From positions 1 to 64,000 of the forward strand of contig RAZD01000013.1 in assembly GCA_003612525.1 (NCBI GenBank): a DNA stretch of 64,000 bases, read 5' to 3'. The notes under the pieces were generated by a model. That model was not told the DNA's origin and did no database searches. It saw only the letters and a program-made list of their open reading frames with translations. The stretch is from a bacterium C-53. GTDB taxonomy: Bacteria > Bacillota > Clostridia > Lachnospirales > Lachnospiraceae. Positions 1 to 7,953 of the stretch are shown piece by piece. Position 1 is the first letter of the stretch; the number at the start of each line of letters is the position of its first letter. Made by a program: the position numbers and the translations under genes.

Positions 1-112
1 TCTCTGAATTTTCTTTCTTTGTTTCTTTAGAATCTTCAGGGTTGCATTACTGTTTGGTTGTCAAGGTGCTTCTTCTTTTCTTTGCGGCTTTCTTTACCGC
101 CGCAACTCTGAC
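1..112 (-). promoter_or_regulatory. Leader of an rRNA-type transcript leaving the window
   Basis: Read on the minus strand, this stretch follows two tandem strong promoters and contains no plausible gene. It holds a 7-bp stem (arms 82-88 and 99-105, TTGCGGC/GCCGCAA) and then CACCTTGACAACCAAACAG, which resembles the leader and spacer sequences that precede 16S or 23S rRNA in Clostridia. The rRNA genes themselves would lie left of position 1, so the assignment is an inference from promoter strength, tandem arrangement and leader style. Confidence 0.5.
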
Positions 113-142
113 ATCTTATCACATCTTCCTTGCTTTTGTCAA
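113..142 (-). promoter_or_regulatory. Downstream promoter of a tandem pair (rRNA-like)
   Basis: A perfect TTGACA -35 box occupies 137-142 on the minus strand. The -10 is either GATAAG (115-120, 16-bp spacing) or TAAGAT (113-118, 18-bp spacing). It lies about 95 bp downstream of a second perfect promoter and points out of the window. Confidence 0.6.
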
Positions 143-230
143 GTACTTTTTGGAATTATTTTTCTGTCTTTGTTGCTTCTGTCTCTCTTTCCTGCAAATC
201 CCTGTTTGCTTTCCTCACGAGGCAATGACG

Positions 231-260
231 ATTATAGCATCGTTCCCTGATATTTGTCAA
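231..260 (-). promoter_or_regulatory. Upstream consensus sigma-A promoter of a tandem pair
   Basis: Both boxes are perfect on the minus strand: TTGACA at 255-260 and TATAAT at 231-236, with an 18-bp spacer. It starts only about 35 bp past the stop codon of the CvpA-family gene, so this is an independent strong unit pointing left out of the window, as expected for a stable-RNA operon. Confidence 0.75.
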
Positions 261-294
261 CGGTTATTTTGAAAAAAATTTATTTTTTATTTAT

Positions 295-987
295 CTACAA
301 AAATGTGTATATAATCATAAGCAGCAGATTCCGGTTATACAGGAAGCTCAGAAACGCATTCTGGCTTACCAGCTCGAAAAAACGGGAACCGATTTGATTT
401 CCTGCAAACATCGTTGCCCCCAGAAATAGGATCCATACAATCAGTATCCCTTCCACAAATCCCAGACATAATCCGGCGATTTTATTAATTCCCTTTATCA
501 CAGGGAGACGACTCAACACCTCCATTGACAGGAAGGTCATTCGCAAAAAAATGGTAATCATCAGAAAGGTACAGACAAAAGCAAGCACATTCAAAATTAT
601 TTTTGCAATAAAGCTGCTGATATATTCTTCAAAGACCGAAACCATAAGATTCTGATAAACGGTCTCATTGTTGTTTGTAATCAACGTACGTTTCAAAGCA
701 TCCGGCACCTGATAGGAATCGATTGTCTTAATCTGATTTTCCTCAATTGTATTATCATATCTTGCATTATCTTCTGCAAATATTTCGGTGACCTGATTTT
801 TGACTCCTTGATACAACTCTGTATTCTCGATAAGATAAGTACTGATATAGGGCGTTACTACAGAAACCAGCCATATCGTCAGTATTAGAGAAAGAAACGA
901 GATAATTATTTTGATAAATCCCTTATAGTATCCACAAACTGAGCATACAAATAAAATAACCAATACCACTGCTAATAATTCATTCAA
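295..987 (-). CDS. CvpA family membrane protein
   Basis: Integral membrane protein of 230 residues with four predicted membrane segments at about 4-20, 24-47, 127-149 and 170-194. The long extracytoplasmic loop (about 50-125) is rich in acidic residues. The last helix begins with the glycine-rich GLCLGFVEG segment typical of the CvpA/colicin V production family. Length and topology fit the family; members are linked to envelope functions, but the exact activity is unknown. It is the last gene of the LysM-DUF5711-CvpA run, about 70 bp after DUF5711. A GAGGG ribosome site precedes the ATG. No terminator hairpin follows before the strong promoters at the window edge. Confidence 0.85.
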   Translation of the reverse strand: MNELLAVVLVILFVCSVCGYYKGFIKIIISFLSLILTIWLVSVVTPYISTYLIENTELYQGVKNQVTEIFAEDNARYDNTIEENQIKTIDSYQVPDALKRTLITNNNETVYQNLMVSVFEEYISSFIAKIILNVLAFVCTFLMITIFLRMTFLSMEVLSRLPVIKGINKIAGLCLGFVEGILIVWILFLGATMFAGNQIGSRFFELVSQNAFLSFLYNRNLLLMIIYTFL

Positions 988-1057
988 TCTTTTGTCCCTC
1001 TTTGCAAGGCATGCGTAATAATGTCAAACCATATTTTCTCACATACGTCACAATTTC

Positions 1058-2239
1058 CTATTTCAAACGGATCGTCTGAACGACGCTCCTGTTTACAAGT
1101 AAATATTTTGATTTTTGTTCCGTAGGTACAAGAAGCAGCACAGGCTCTCTGAAGCTGCCGCTGAACTTCTCCACACCATGTGTATTATAAATAATGCATC
1201 GGGTGTCATTATAGATGATCAGCAGATCATCCTTTAAAATAATATCAAGATAGTCAATGTCAAACTTCTGTGAGAGGCTCAGCTCTCCCTCTTCGTTATA
1301 AATATCAATCCGGAATTTATTTTCACTTTCTCCCGTGCGGAAAACAAGCCCAACTGATTTATTCCCATAGAAAACGCTCTGAACCTCTTCATTCAAAATA
1401 GTCTCAAATGCACTTGTCGGCTTCTGGCTGCCCCGATACAGGTTAAAACGATTATCTCCCAGAGCAAAAGCAGTTGAGGAATTAATAAATTTCACCTTCG
1501 GTATCACAGTGTCTATGTAATCGTATCCACTTGCATAATTATCGATTTCATTCTGTCCCACGTCTCCAAAATTATAAAATGCAACTGAAGATTTAAGTTC
1601 TCCCCTTTCAATTCTTATATAGGAAACTCCTAGTTTAATTCCGTCTTCTGACAGACTGATATCGACCGGATACCCATTTTGCGCCATTGTGCACCTGATA
1701 TTAATCAATTCCTCTCCTTCCTTACTGAACAGGAAGATTCTTGTCACATCATTGTCCTCAAGAACAGCCGCCACAACGCCCTGTTGCGATACGCTGATGT
1801 TCGTAATCGGAAGCTTCGTCTCTATAATTCCCTGCTCCCCCGCATCATTTATCACATAAATCCGATTTCCTTTATAATCACAGATTGCTACACTGTCTTT
1901 ACACGTTGCTACCATAGGATTCTGCATTTCATATGTTTCGTTCCACACCGCATTATTTGCACCGTCAAAAACTTCCGCACCATCCTGGCTGTACTTTAAG
2001 ACTTTTCCATTACACAGAATATAATTGGCCTCATCCGCATCCTGTCGTTCATACTCCTGCACCACTTCATAATCCGTATACACTTTATTCTGATAATTGA
2101 TATACAACAAGATCGCAGACGCTGTCAAAACTATCATTACCAGAATAATACGATACAAAATCACGAGCCGGTGCCTGACCAGTTTCTGCTTAAATTCATC
2201 TTTTTCTCTTTTCTTTTTGTAATCTTTGATATTAAGCAT
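1058..2239 (-). CDS. DUF5711-like membrane-anchored protein
   Basis: A basic N-terminal cytoplasmic tail (1-25, many Lys/Arg) is followed by one membrane segment (about 27-48) and an extracytoplasmic domain of about 340 residues. The ectodomain shows repeated short beta-strand blocks, such as VAICDYKGNRIYVIND and VAAVLEDNDVTRIFLF, which suggest a beta-propeller. This architecture matches the DUF5711 family of Clostridia, whose function is unknown. Translation starts at an ATG with GAGG five bases upstream. A promoter-like -10 and a perfect inverted repeat lie directly before it, so it may be transcribed both with and without the LysM gene. Confidence 0.75.
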   Translation of the reverse strand: MLNIKDYKKKREKDEFKQKLVRHRLVILYRIILVMIVLTASAILLYINYQNKVYTDYEVVQEYERQDADEANYILCNGKVLKYSQDGAEVFDGANNAVWNETYEMQNPMVATCKDSVAICDYKGNRIYVINDAGEQGIIETKLPITNISVSQQGVVAAVLEDNDVTRIFLFSKEGEELINIRCTMAQNGYPVDISLSEDGIKLGVSYIRIERGELKSSVAFYNFGDVGQNEIDNYASGYDYIDTVIPKVKFINSSTAFALGDNRFNLYRGSQKPTSAFETILNEEVQSVFYGNKSVGLVFRTGESENKFRIDIYNEEGELSLSQKFDIDYLDIILKDDLLIIYNDTRCIIYNTHGVEKFSGSFREPVLLLVPTEQKSKYLLVNRSVVQTIRLK

Positions 2240-2250
2240 AGTATCCTCGT

Positions 2251-2282
2251 ATGAACGGGCTCTTCTGCCCGTTCATATTATA
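2251..2282 (-). promoter_or_regulatory. Extended -10 with a 10-bp inverted repeat before the DUF5711 gene
   Basis: On the minus strand an extended -10 (TGA-TATAAT; box at 2277-2282) is followed at once by a perfect inverted repeat, ATGAACGGGC/GCCCGTTCAT (arms 2267-2276 and 2251-2260, 6-base loop). The repeat ends just before the ribosome site. It has no U-tract on the minus strand, so it is not a normal terminator. It could be an operator over the start of transcription, or a hairpin in read-through mRNA from the LysM gene. No good -35 box is seen. Confidence 0.45.
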
Positions 2283-2329
2283 TCATAATTTCGTACTTTA
2301 TTTGTTTCGCATCATTATACCACATTCCA

Positions 2330-3526
2330 TCAGGGGAGTAAAATCCTTTGCCCGTAAAGTATCCTGTCACGATCCTCGATATTATTTACCTCGCAAATTT
2401 CATTCAGATGATTCATGTTTCCATAAAACCGACGGCAGATGTCTGCGAGTGTATCTCCCTGCGCAATCACATAGTAGTCCGGCTTTACTTCTGCGAGTGT
2501 TTCCTGTACTTCCGGTTCCGTCACGGCTGCAATATCATTTGAAGGAACATCGCTCACCGATGCCGCACCGCTGCTTGGAAGTATCCCATTGGACACACTC
2601 ACAACATTCGTCTCTATCCCCTCCGCCCCTTCTATTGCTTCTTTTATTGCTTCCGACGTATCACTGTCCTCCTCATCTTTCCCGGCCATGGCCTGCTGCC
2701 TTTCCTCTTCCTCCCTTGCGGCCCGCTCCTCTGCCTGCCTGAGTTCCTGGTTCTCCAATGACCGTGAAATCGACGCAAGCGACTGTTCCATCTGCCGCAT
2801 TTTATCGTAATTATTCATCATAGTGACCCCGATCACAAACACGATAATTACAAGGAACGTACTGCTCATATAGAGATAGGCCATAATCTTTCTCTGGTGT
2901 ACGGACTCTTTTTTCTCCTGAATTCTGGTGCGAAACCTTGTGGTCACTACATTGGCCTCTTCCTCTGCCGGCTCCACTTTTTCCTTAACCAGACTGCTTC
3001 CCCGCTGCAAATATGCCTGCATCAGATCATTCTTTTCATAATAAATAAAATAACCTGGCAATTCATATCTTTTTCCGCTGCCTGCAACCATTATTTTCTC
3101 ATCTGGTTCCCCGTCCTCCGATATCCGAAGCACAAGTTTCTTTCTGCCCGTCGATTCATTTTCAAGGCGTTCAAGAATTCTCGCCTGCTTGAGTTCCTCA
3201 AAATCATTTTTTATATAGGCCCACCCCAGAATCTCCAGACTGTTAAAATAGATACGGATGTTTTTATAAATCGCTCTCCATGTATCCTCCGTCACTTCAC
3301 CGGTTTCATGGTCAAACCAGTCTTCTTCAATCAGAAGAGTTCCGCTTATAAAGTAACAGCTTCGTCCCTCCTCCACTTCTTCCTGCCCAAGAAGAACGAG
3401 AAATTTATGGACCGGAAAGTCCTTCTCCTTCATTCTGCGGATATAGGTGTAGACATAATCTTCTATGTAAATACGATTATCATCCGTAGCTTCTCCGATC
3501 TGCCGTATATTTTTAGGTAACTGCAT
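2330..3526 (-). CDS. Membrane-anchored LysM domain protein
   Basis: About 398 residues with an internal membrane helix at about 214-236. The N-terminal half is cytoplasmic and the C-terminal half is outside, starting with a charged coiled coil (240-280, EERAAREEEERQQ) and ending in a LysM peptidoglycan-binding module (about 352-398, from YYVIAQGDTLADICRRFYG). The start is the ATG with GGAGG eight bases upstream, not an in-frame ATG 15 bases earlier. The N-terminal domain (20-110) holds a pattern loosely like a JAB/MPN fold but has no metal-binding histidines. The gene leads the LysM-DUF5711-CvpA run. It probably links the membrane to the cell wall. Confidence 0.8.
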   Translation of the reverse strand: MQLPKNIRQIGEATDDNRIYIEDYVYTYIRRMKEKDFPVHKFLVLLGQEEVEEGRSCYFISGTLLIEEDWFDHETGEVTEDTWRAIYKNIRIYFNSLEILGWAYIKNDFEELKQARILERLENESTGRKKLVLRISEDGEPDEKIMVAGSGKRYELPGYFIYYEKNDLMQAYLQRGSSLVKEKVEPAEEEANVVTTRFRTRIQEKKESVHQRKIMAYLYMSSTFLVIIVFVIGVTMMNNYDKMRQMEQSLASISRSLENQELRQAEERAAREEEERQQAMAGKDEEDSDTSEAIKEAIEGAEGIETNVVSVSNGILPSSGAASVSDVPSNDIAAVTEPEVQETLAEVKPDYYVIAQGDTLADICRRFYGNMNHLNEICEVNNIEDRDRILYGQRILLP

Positions 3527-3652
3527 ATTCTTATCCTCCATCCTCTAACCGCAATACCGGTCATTTTCTTATAGACAAGCATAGCACTCACCACATACAA
3601 ATTTTATCGTTTTATGTCGCCTGACACGCTCTTTTTATCGACAAAAAGGAAT

Positions 3653-3685
3653 CCCCAACCGTAGGATTCCTTTAAGACACTACAC
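3653..3685 (-). terminator. Rho-independent terminator of the MBOAT/sigma operon
   Basis: On the minus strand a 10-bp stem (AAAGGAATCC/GGATTCCTTT, 9-base loop) is followed by TTTTTG. It begins six bases past the stop of the small DUF3006-like gene, so it closes the operon that starts at the MBOAT gene. Confidence 0.85.
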
Positions 3686-3688
3686 AAA

Positions 3689-3862
3689 TTATATACACCT
3701 GTATTCCATCATCTCATATGCAAGCCGACTTCCTTCACTTATCTGTGCGGGAAGCAGCGCTCTTGCCACACATTTCTCTTCCTCGCCCGAAGTTCCTTCT
3801 TCCGTAAGAAAGGCATAATCTCCGTCAATCCGCTTCACCACATAATCAATTCTCTCAAACAT
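3689..3862 (-). CDS. Small DUF3006-like protein
   Basis: A 57-residue protein beginning MFERIDYVVKRIDGDYAF. The RIDGDYAFL opening and the late ARALLPAQISEGSRL segment resemble the DUF3006 family of small beta-rich proteins (pattern: ...RIEGDYAVLE...LP..VKEGDVL). The start is fixed by GGAGG eight bases before this ATG; a longer upstream reading would run through the 35-bp repeat and has no ribosome site. It is the last gene of the MBOAT/sigma operon and directly precedes the terminator. No function is known for the family. Confidence 0.65.
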   Translation of the reverse strand: MFERIDYVVKRIDGDYAFLTEEGTSGEEEKCVARALLPAQISEGSRLAYEMMEYRCI

Positions 3863-3880
3863 AAGAATCCTCCATTCCCT

Positions 3881-3915
3881 CTCAACCTGCGAATCTGGGC
3901 GCAGGCACAAATCTG
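3881..3915. repeat. 35-bp dispersed intergenic repeat, copy A
   Basis: This copy matches positions 25666-25700 at 30 of 35 bases (shared core CTCAACCTGCGAAT, then TGGGCGCA). Read on the minus strand it contains a small stem, CCTGCG/CGCAGG. It lies between the anti-sigma-like gene and the DUF3006-like gene, just upstream of that gene's ribosome site. Confidence 0.7.
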
Positions 3916-3949
3916 ACGATTGAAACATCCTGTTTTTTCAAACTGTACA

Positions 3950-4756
3950 TCATTCACATATTTTATTGATACAGTAAACTTCTGCCATATTTCCTGATAC
4001 TTCCTGGGAAGACACGGAGGTTTCGGATACGAAAGATACAGAATACTCATTTCCCTCTCTCAACTCCTCGCCGGAATCATCTCCCCTTAAGTACAATTCA
4101 TCTCCTTTTGAAAGACCTGACACCGTATCTTTCAATACTTTTGCAGTATACACCTTCTCACCATTCACAGTCTTCACACCCGTAACTGATACTGCTACAT
4201 CTTCATGTGCCATTGACGCTTCTGCCATCAGTATTTCTTCCTGCCCGCCATCCGCACTGAAATCCCCTTCGATATCCGCATCCTCATCCGCCACCTCAAT
4301 ACTCTCTTCCCCTTCGCTCCCCGCTTCCAGCGGAACCGTATCCGACGGAGCCGGCAAATCCTCTTCTGTTTCAGGTGTGGAATTCATTTCATGCGATGTA
4401 TCCTTACTCTGGTCTCGCCCTTCTGAAGAGATTCCTTCTTCCGTTAATGTCTCTGGTATTGAAGCCGCATCCTCACTCCCGGACTCCGGCGCTTCTCCGT
4501 GTTTTATCCATCCTGCTTTATTCACAGGCAGCCCGTCCGCATCCGCCCGGCTGCTGCCCGTTCTGGCAAAAGGAACTGCGACGCATACAATCACAACCGC
4601 TGCCGCCACTCCCGCCGCCACATGAATATAAGGTCTGCGAAATCTATATATAAATGCCTTCTTTTTCGGAGGAAGTTCTGCTTCTATCCGACTCCACAAA
4701 TCGGGCGTTTCCTGTTCAATCATTTTTCTATATTCATTTTCCAGATTTTTACTCAT
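3950..4756 (-). CDS. Membrane-anchored anti-sigma-like protein
   Basis: About 268 residues. A short cytoplasmic N-terminus (1-40) containing PDLWSRIEAELPPKKK is followed by one membrane helix (about 44-63), a long acidic Ser/Glu-rich linker (70-175) and a small extracytoplasmic C-terminal domain (about 180-268). Its ATG overlaps the sigma-factor stop by eight bases (ATGAGTAA), so the two are translationally coupled. An in-frame GTG six bases earlier sits too close to the AGGG site. The layout fits an anti-sigma factor with an exported sensor domain. The N-terminus lacks a zinc-binding HxxxCxxC motif, so this role rests on context and topology. Confidence 0.7.
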   Translation of the reverse strand: MSKNLENEYRKMIEQETPDLWSRIEAELPPKKKAFIYRFRRPYIHVAAGVAAAVVIVCVAVPFARTGSSRADADGLPVNKAGWIKHGEAPESGSEDAASIPETLTEEGISSEGRDQSKDTSHEMNSTPETEEDLPAPSDTVPLEAGSEGEESIEVADEDADIEGDFSADGGQEEILMAEASMAHEDVAVSVTGVKTVNGEKVYTAKVLKDTVSGLSKGDELYLRGDDSGEELREGNEYSVSFVSETSVSSQEVSGNMAEVYCINKICE

Positions 4757-5312
4757 ACCCACACCCTCTCAGTTTCTTAATGGCGCTTTGATACTTCCAG
4801 GTAACCGTTCCCATCGAAAGTTTCATAATCTCTGAGATCTCACGAAATGTCAGATCTCCTATAATCTTCATATGAATGACTTCTCTTTCCTCACTTGATA
4901 ATTTCATAAGCGCCTCTTTCATGGAAATATCGGCGATCACTTCATCCTCCACAGGACTCTTCGTATCAATATCATAAATCGTCGTACCATGCCCCTCCTC
5001 ATAGTCGGCAGCATCTTCCATTGTATCCGTTAATGTCTCTTTTTTTCTCCTCCGCAGAAAATCAATGGACATATTTCTTGCAATCCTTGCCATCCATGCC
5101 CTATGGCCGCTCCCTGGCTTATAATTATCGGAAATATCCCATAACTTCAGAAAAAAATCACCTGTCAGATCTTCTGCATTTTCCCTGTTATTTACAACAT
5201 TATAAATGCAGGAATAGATATATCCGGCATAATCGCTGTATATTTCCTTCAGCGCGCCTTTTTCACCATTCTGCATTTCTTTCATTGCTTTATCAAATTG
5301 TATGTCTGTCAA
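4749..5312 (-). CDS. ECF RNA polymerase sigma factor (sigma-70 family)
   Basis: About 187 residues with the two-domain ECF layout: region 2 around AEDLTGDFFLKLWD and RAWMARIARNMSIDFLRRR (core binding and -10 recognition), then region 4 with LSSEEREVIHMKIIGDLTF and a helix-turn-helix REISEIMKLSMGTVTWK. The start is taken as TTG because AGGAGG lies five bases upstream; the longer in-frame start has no ribosome site. It overlaps the anti-sigma-like gene and follows the SGNH-like gene by about 60 bp, so it is transcribed with the MBOAT module. The target regulon is unknown. Confidence 0.9.
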   Translation of the reverse strand: MTDIQFDKAMKEMQNGEKGALKEIYSDYAGYIYSCIYNVVNNRENAEDLTGDFFLKLWDISDNYKPGSGHRAWMARIARNMSIDFLRRRKKETLTDTMEDAADYEEGHGTTIYDIDTKSPVEDEVIADISMKEALMKLSSEEREVIHMKIIGDLTFREISEIMKLSMGTVTWKYQSAIKKLRGCGYE

Positions 5313-5373
5313 TGTTACCTCCTCCCCGGGGCTGACAGCATCGTCCAACTCTATAAGACTTACGTATATCACC

Positions 5374-6324
5374 CTAACTATTTTTTGTCTGTTTCATCAC
5401 TTTTTGCAGATCTTTTATCAGATTCTCCGTACGTATCTCTCTGCCTTTATCATTCAAATGATAATCGGAATTATAAAAATATTGTGTGTCCATTATATAA
5501 GTATCCATATTGGAAATAACGGGAAACTCAATTTGCTCTTTTAATGCAGCGTCAAATTCAAACCGCTCCTCTTCATCTGACAGAACAGCCAGCCTGTCCA
5601 GAGACGGATATGTCAGGTACACCTGCGCGCCCTGCCTGCGCGCATACTCATGAAACTGATTCATTTCGCGTATCACGCCTTCGGAAATCTCATCCGCATT
5701 CAGCTCCACCTCCGGTCTGATTTCCGATTCCTTTCGCTGATTCTCCGGCCTGTCATATTCAATATCGCCATATTCATTAAAAGCTGCTCGCGAATATACG
5801 CCCTGTGACGGTTCAGCGCCATGCAGATAACGGTCGATCTTCGTGATCCCGTAATTTGATATATATCCCTGAAAAATACGCGGGTAATCTGCAAATGAAA
5901 CAAACTCCCACAATTGTTTATAATTTTCCACTGTCGTCAGAACCGTCGGAATATCTATTTCTCTTGAATAATATTCACCGTACTCAAGACCGATTACAAT
6001 GACATCTCCCGCCTGTATATTCTTTTTCGCCATTTCAAAATTAAAATGTGGTTTGATGCCTGCATGAAGGCCGAGGTTCACCACAGGCATGCCAAATTCC
6101 TGGCTGATCTTTTCCGAATCCAGTCCAAAAGCAAAATTACTGCCTGCTATCAGAATGATCTTTGGTGAATCCGTATTCATTAAAAGGTGATACTTATCGA
6201 TCGCAGCCGCATCGTAAGTATCCGTAAACTGAGGCGGAATCTTTTGAATCACAGCGATAATGCCATATAACCCTGCCATTGTCAAACAGGCATATAAAAT
6301 TAACTTTCCTATAAATTTCCTCAC
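5374..6324 (-). CDS. SGNH-hydrolase-like membrane protein, MBOAT partner
   Basis: 316 residues with an N-terminal membrane or signal-anchor helix (6-26) and an extracytoplasmic domain. GSNFAFGLDS (61-70) matches SGNH block I, with Ser62 as the probable nucleophile, and SDYHLNDKG near 283-291 matches the terminal DxxH block, so a Ser-His-Asp triad seems intact. Such proteins (DltD, AlgX/AlgJ types) act with MBOAT proteins in moving acyl groups onto surface polymers. The GTG start has GGAGG about six bases upstream. It follows the MBOAT gene by 24 bp. The acceptor polymer cannot be read from sequence. Confidence 0.75.
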   Translation of the reverse strand: MRKFIGKLILYACLTMAGLYGIIAVIQKIPPQFTDTYDAAAIDKYHLLMNTDSPKIILIAGSNFAFGLDSEKISQEFGMPVVNLGLHAGIKPHFNFEMAKKNIQAGDVIVIGLEYGEYYSREIDIPTVLTTVENYKQLWEFVSFADYPRIFQGYISNYGITKIDRYLHGAEPSQGVYSRAAFNEYGDIEYDRPENQRKESEIRPEVELNADEISEGVIREMNQFHEYARRQGAQVYLTYPSLDRLAVLSDEEERFEFDAALKEQIEFPVISNMDTYIMDTQYFYNSDYHLNDKGREIRTENLIKDLQKVMKQTKNS

Positions 6325-6348
6325 TGATATCCTCCAAACATCCGGTTT

Positions 6349-7800
6349 TTAAAACTGAAAATAGATAAATTCCTTTGATGAATCAGTCGGACTTAAAATA
6401 ACGACGGTTAAAAGCGCCGCCACATAAATGCACCATCGCAAAAGAACCGGCAGTTTCCTGATCGAAAGTATTACATCACGGCGCAGTGACAAATAATCGA
6501 ATATAGCAAGAATGAAAATGACCCACCCCAGTAAATACGGCTCCACCAGCCCAAATCCCAACTGTTGTATTCCATTTTTCCAATAAGACTCAAACTGCCC
6601 GATTCCCTTCCACATATTTTGGAAAATGTAAATGACCGTACCCATATTTTCCGCACGAAACAAAATCCATGCCGCACTGACAAGCAGAAAAACAATCAGC
6701 ACACGCCCCCACCAAAAAATCGTATGTTTTATATTCTGCTCCACTTTTCCACCGCCCGGCGTCAAATGTCTCTCAAAAATCTGCGCCATACCATGTACGC
6801 CGCCCCAATATACATAAGTCCATGCTGCGCCGTGCCAGAGTCCGCTTGCCAGAAATGTCACCATTGTGTTGATCGCATAACGAACCTTTCCCACACGACT
6901 GCCGCCAAGAGGAATATATACATAATCCCGGAACCATGAGGAAAGCGAAATATGCCAGCGGCTCCAGAATTCTTTTATTGAAGCTGAATAGTACGGGCTC
7001 CTGAAATTTGTCATAAGATCAATGCCGAAAAGCTTAGCTGTTCCGATTGCAATATCAGAATATCCCGAGAAATCGCAATAAATCTGCAATGAAAAGAACA
7101 GTGCCGCAACCACAAGCGGCAGCCCCGTATAATTATTTATATTTTCATATATGGCGTCCACATGAATGGCAAGATTGTCCGCCACAACAAGCTTTTTAAA
7201 GAACCCCCATACCATGAGCAAAATACCGTACGATGCCTGATCGTAATCAAATCTTTTACGTTCCTGAATCTGGGGCAAAAGATTCCCGCTCCTCTCAATC
7301 GGTCCGGCCACAAGCTGGGGGAAAAAGGTGATAAACGCCGCATACTTTCCAAAATGATGCTCCGCACGCACATTTCCCCTATACACATCTATCACATAGC
7401 TAAGTGTTTGAAACGTATAAAAAGAAATCCCTACCGGTACGATTACCGCCAGAGTTTTCGGGTGTAATTCTATCGCAAGTCTCTGTAATGTCTCAGTCAG
7501 AGAGAAAGCGAAGAAATTATAATATTTGAAGAAAAATAAAATTCCCAAACTTACCGTAAGGGTCGACGCCACACAGATCCGTTTCTTTTTCCGCGTTCCC
7601 GCACCCTCAATCATCCGCGCCGATGTATATGACACCAAAGTAGTAAACAGGATCAAAACAATATAGCCCACATTCCAGCTCATATAAAAATAACAGCTGG
7701 AAAGCAGCAAAAGCGCCCAGCGGAAACGATGCGGCAAAAGCCAGTATACGAGAAACACAACTGGAAGGAATATGGCAAAAGCCATTGAATGAAACAGCAT
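6349..7800 (-). CDS. MBOAT family O-acyltransferase (AlgI/DltB-like)
   Basis: Polytopic membrane protein of 483 residues. It carries the MBOAT signature WFRDYVYIPLGGSR after EFWSRWHISLSS, and the catalytic-histidine segment SGLWHGAAWTYVYWGG near residues 318-330. Length and motifs fit the AlgI/DltB/PatA branch, which moves acyl (usually acetyl) groups across the membrane for O-acylation of extracellular polymers. It is the first gene of an operon with an SGNH partner and an ECF sigma/anti-sigma pair. A promoter lies just upstream, and GGGGG precedes the ATG by six bases. A second, different MBOAT module lies near 55-56 kb. Confidence 0.92.
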   Translation of the reverse strand: MLFHSMAFAIFLPVVFLVYWLLPHRFRWALLLLSSCYFYMSWNVGYIVLILFTTLVSYTSARMIEGAGTRKKKRICVASTLTVSLGILFFFKYYNFFAFSLTETLQRLAIELHPKTLAVIVPVGISFYTFQTLSYVIDVYRGNVRAEHHFGKYAAFITFFPQLVAGPIERSGNLLPQIQERKRFDYDQASYGILLMVWGFFKKLVVADNLAIHVDAIYENINNYTGLPLVVAALFFSLQIYCDFSGYSDIAIGTAKLFGIDLMTNFRSPYYSASIKEFWSRWHISLSSWFRDYVYIPLGGSRVGKVRYAINTMVTFLASGLWHGAAWTYVYWGGVHGMAQIFERHLTPGGGKVEQNIKHTIFWWGRVLIVFLLVSAAWILFRAENMGTVIYIFQNMWKGIGQFESYWKNGIQQLGFGLVEPYLLGWVIFILAIFDYLSLRRDVILSIRKLPVLLRWCIYVAALLTVVILSPTDSSKEFIYFQF

Positions 7801-7824
7801 ATTTTACCCCCGTTCAAGTATTTC

Positions 7825-7853
7825 ATTATACACTGTTTGGTAATCCATAGCAA
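7825..7853 (-). promoter_or_regulatory. Promoter of the MBOAT/sigma operon
   Basis: On the minus strand TTGCTA (7848-7853) and TATAAT (7825-7830) are 17 bp apart, with TG directly before the -10. It starts the transcript 30-40 bases upstream of the MBOAT ATG and lies after the pil operon terminator. Confidence 0.7.
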
Positions 7854-7909
7854 ATTATTAATTCTTAATAATTTTTTTAATCCATGCGCAATCTCCAAAC
7901 TGCCGTATA

Positions 7910-7947
7910 AAAAGGATTGAAGCACTGCTTTGTGCAACAATCCTTTT
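7910..7947 (-). terminator. Terminator of the type IV pilus operon
   Basis: A long hairpin on the minus strand: outer stem AAAAGGATTG/CAATCCTTTT, with a possible inner GCAC/GTGC stem, followed by further T residues. It starts six bases after the stop of the giant protein, so the pil operon ends with that gene and is separate from the MBOAT operon. Confidence 0.88.
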
Positions 7948-7953
7948 CTTTTC

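Noticed and set aside
42-272. Plus-strand open frame of 76 codons at the left edge
   Set aside because: No ribosome site, hydrophobic low-quality sequence, and it is antisense to two strong tandem promoters and their leader.
2897-3520. 207-codon plus-strand open frame opposite the LysM gene
   Set aside because: Antisense shadow of a gene with clear LysM and membrane segments.
3835-4050. 71-codon minus-strand frame between the anti-sigma-like and DUF3006-like genes
   Set aside because: Overlaps both neighbours and runs through the 35-bp repeat; no ribosome site.
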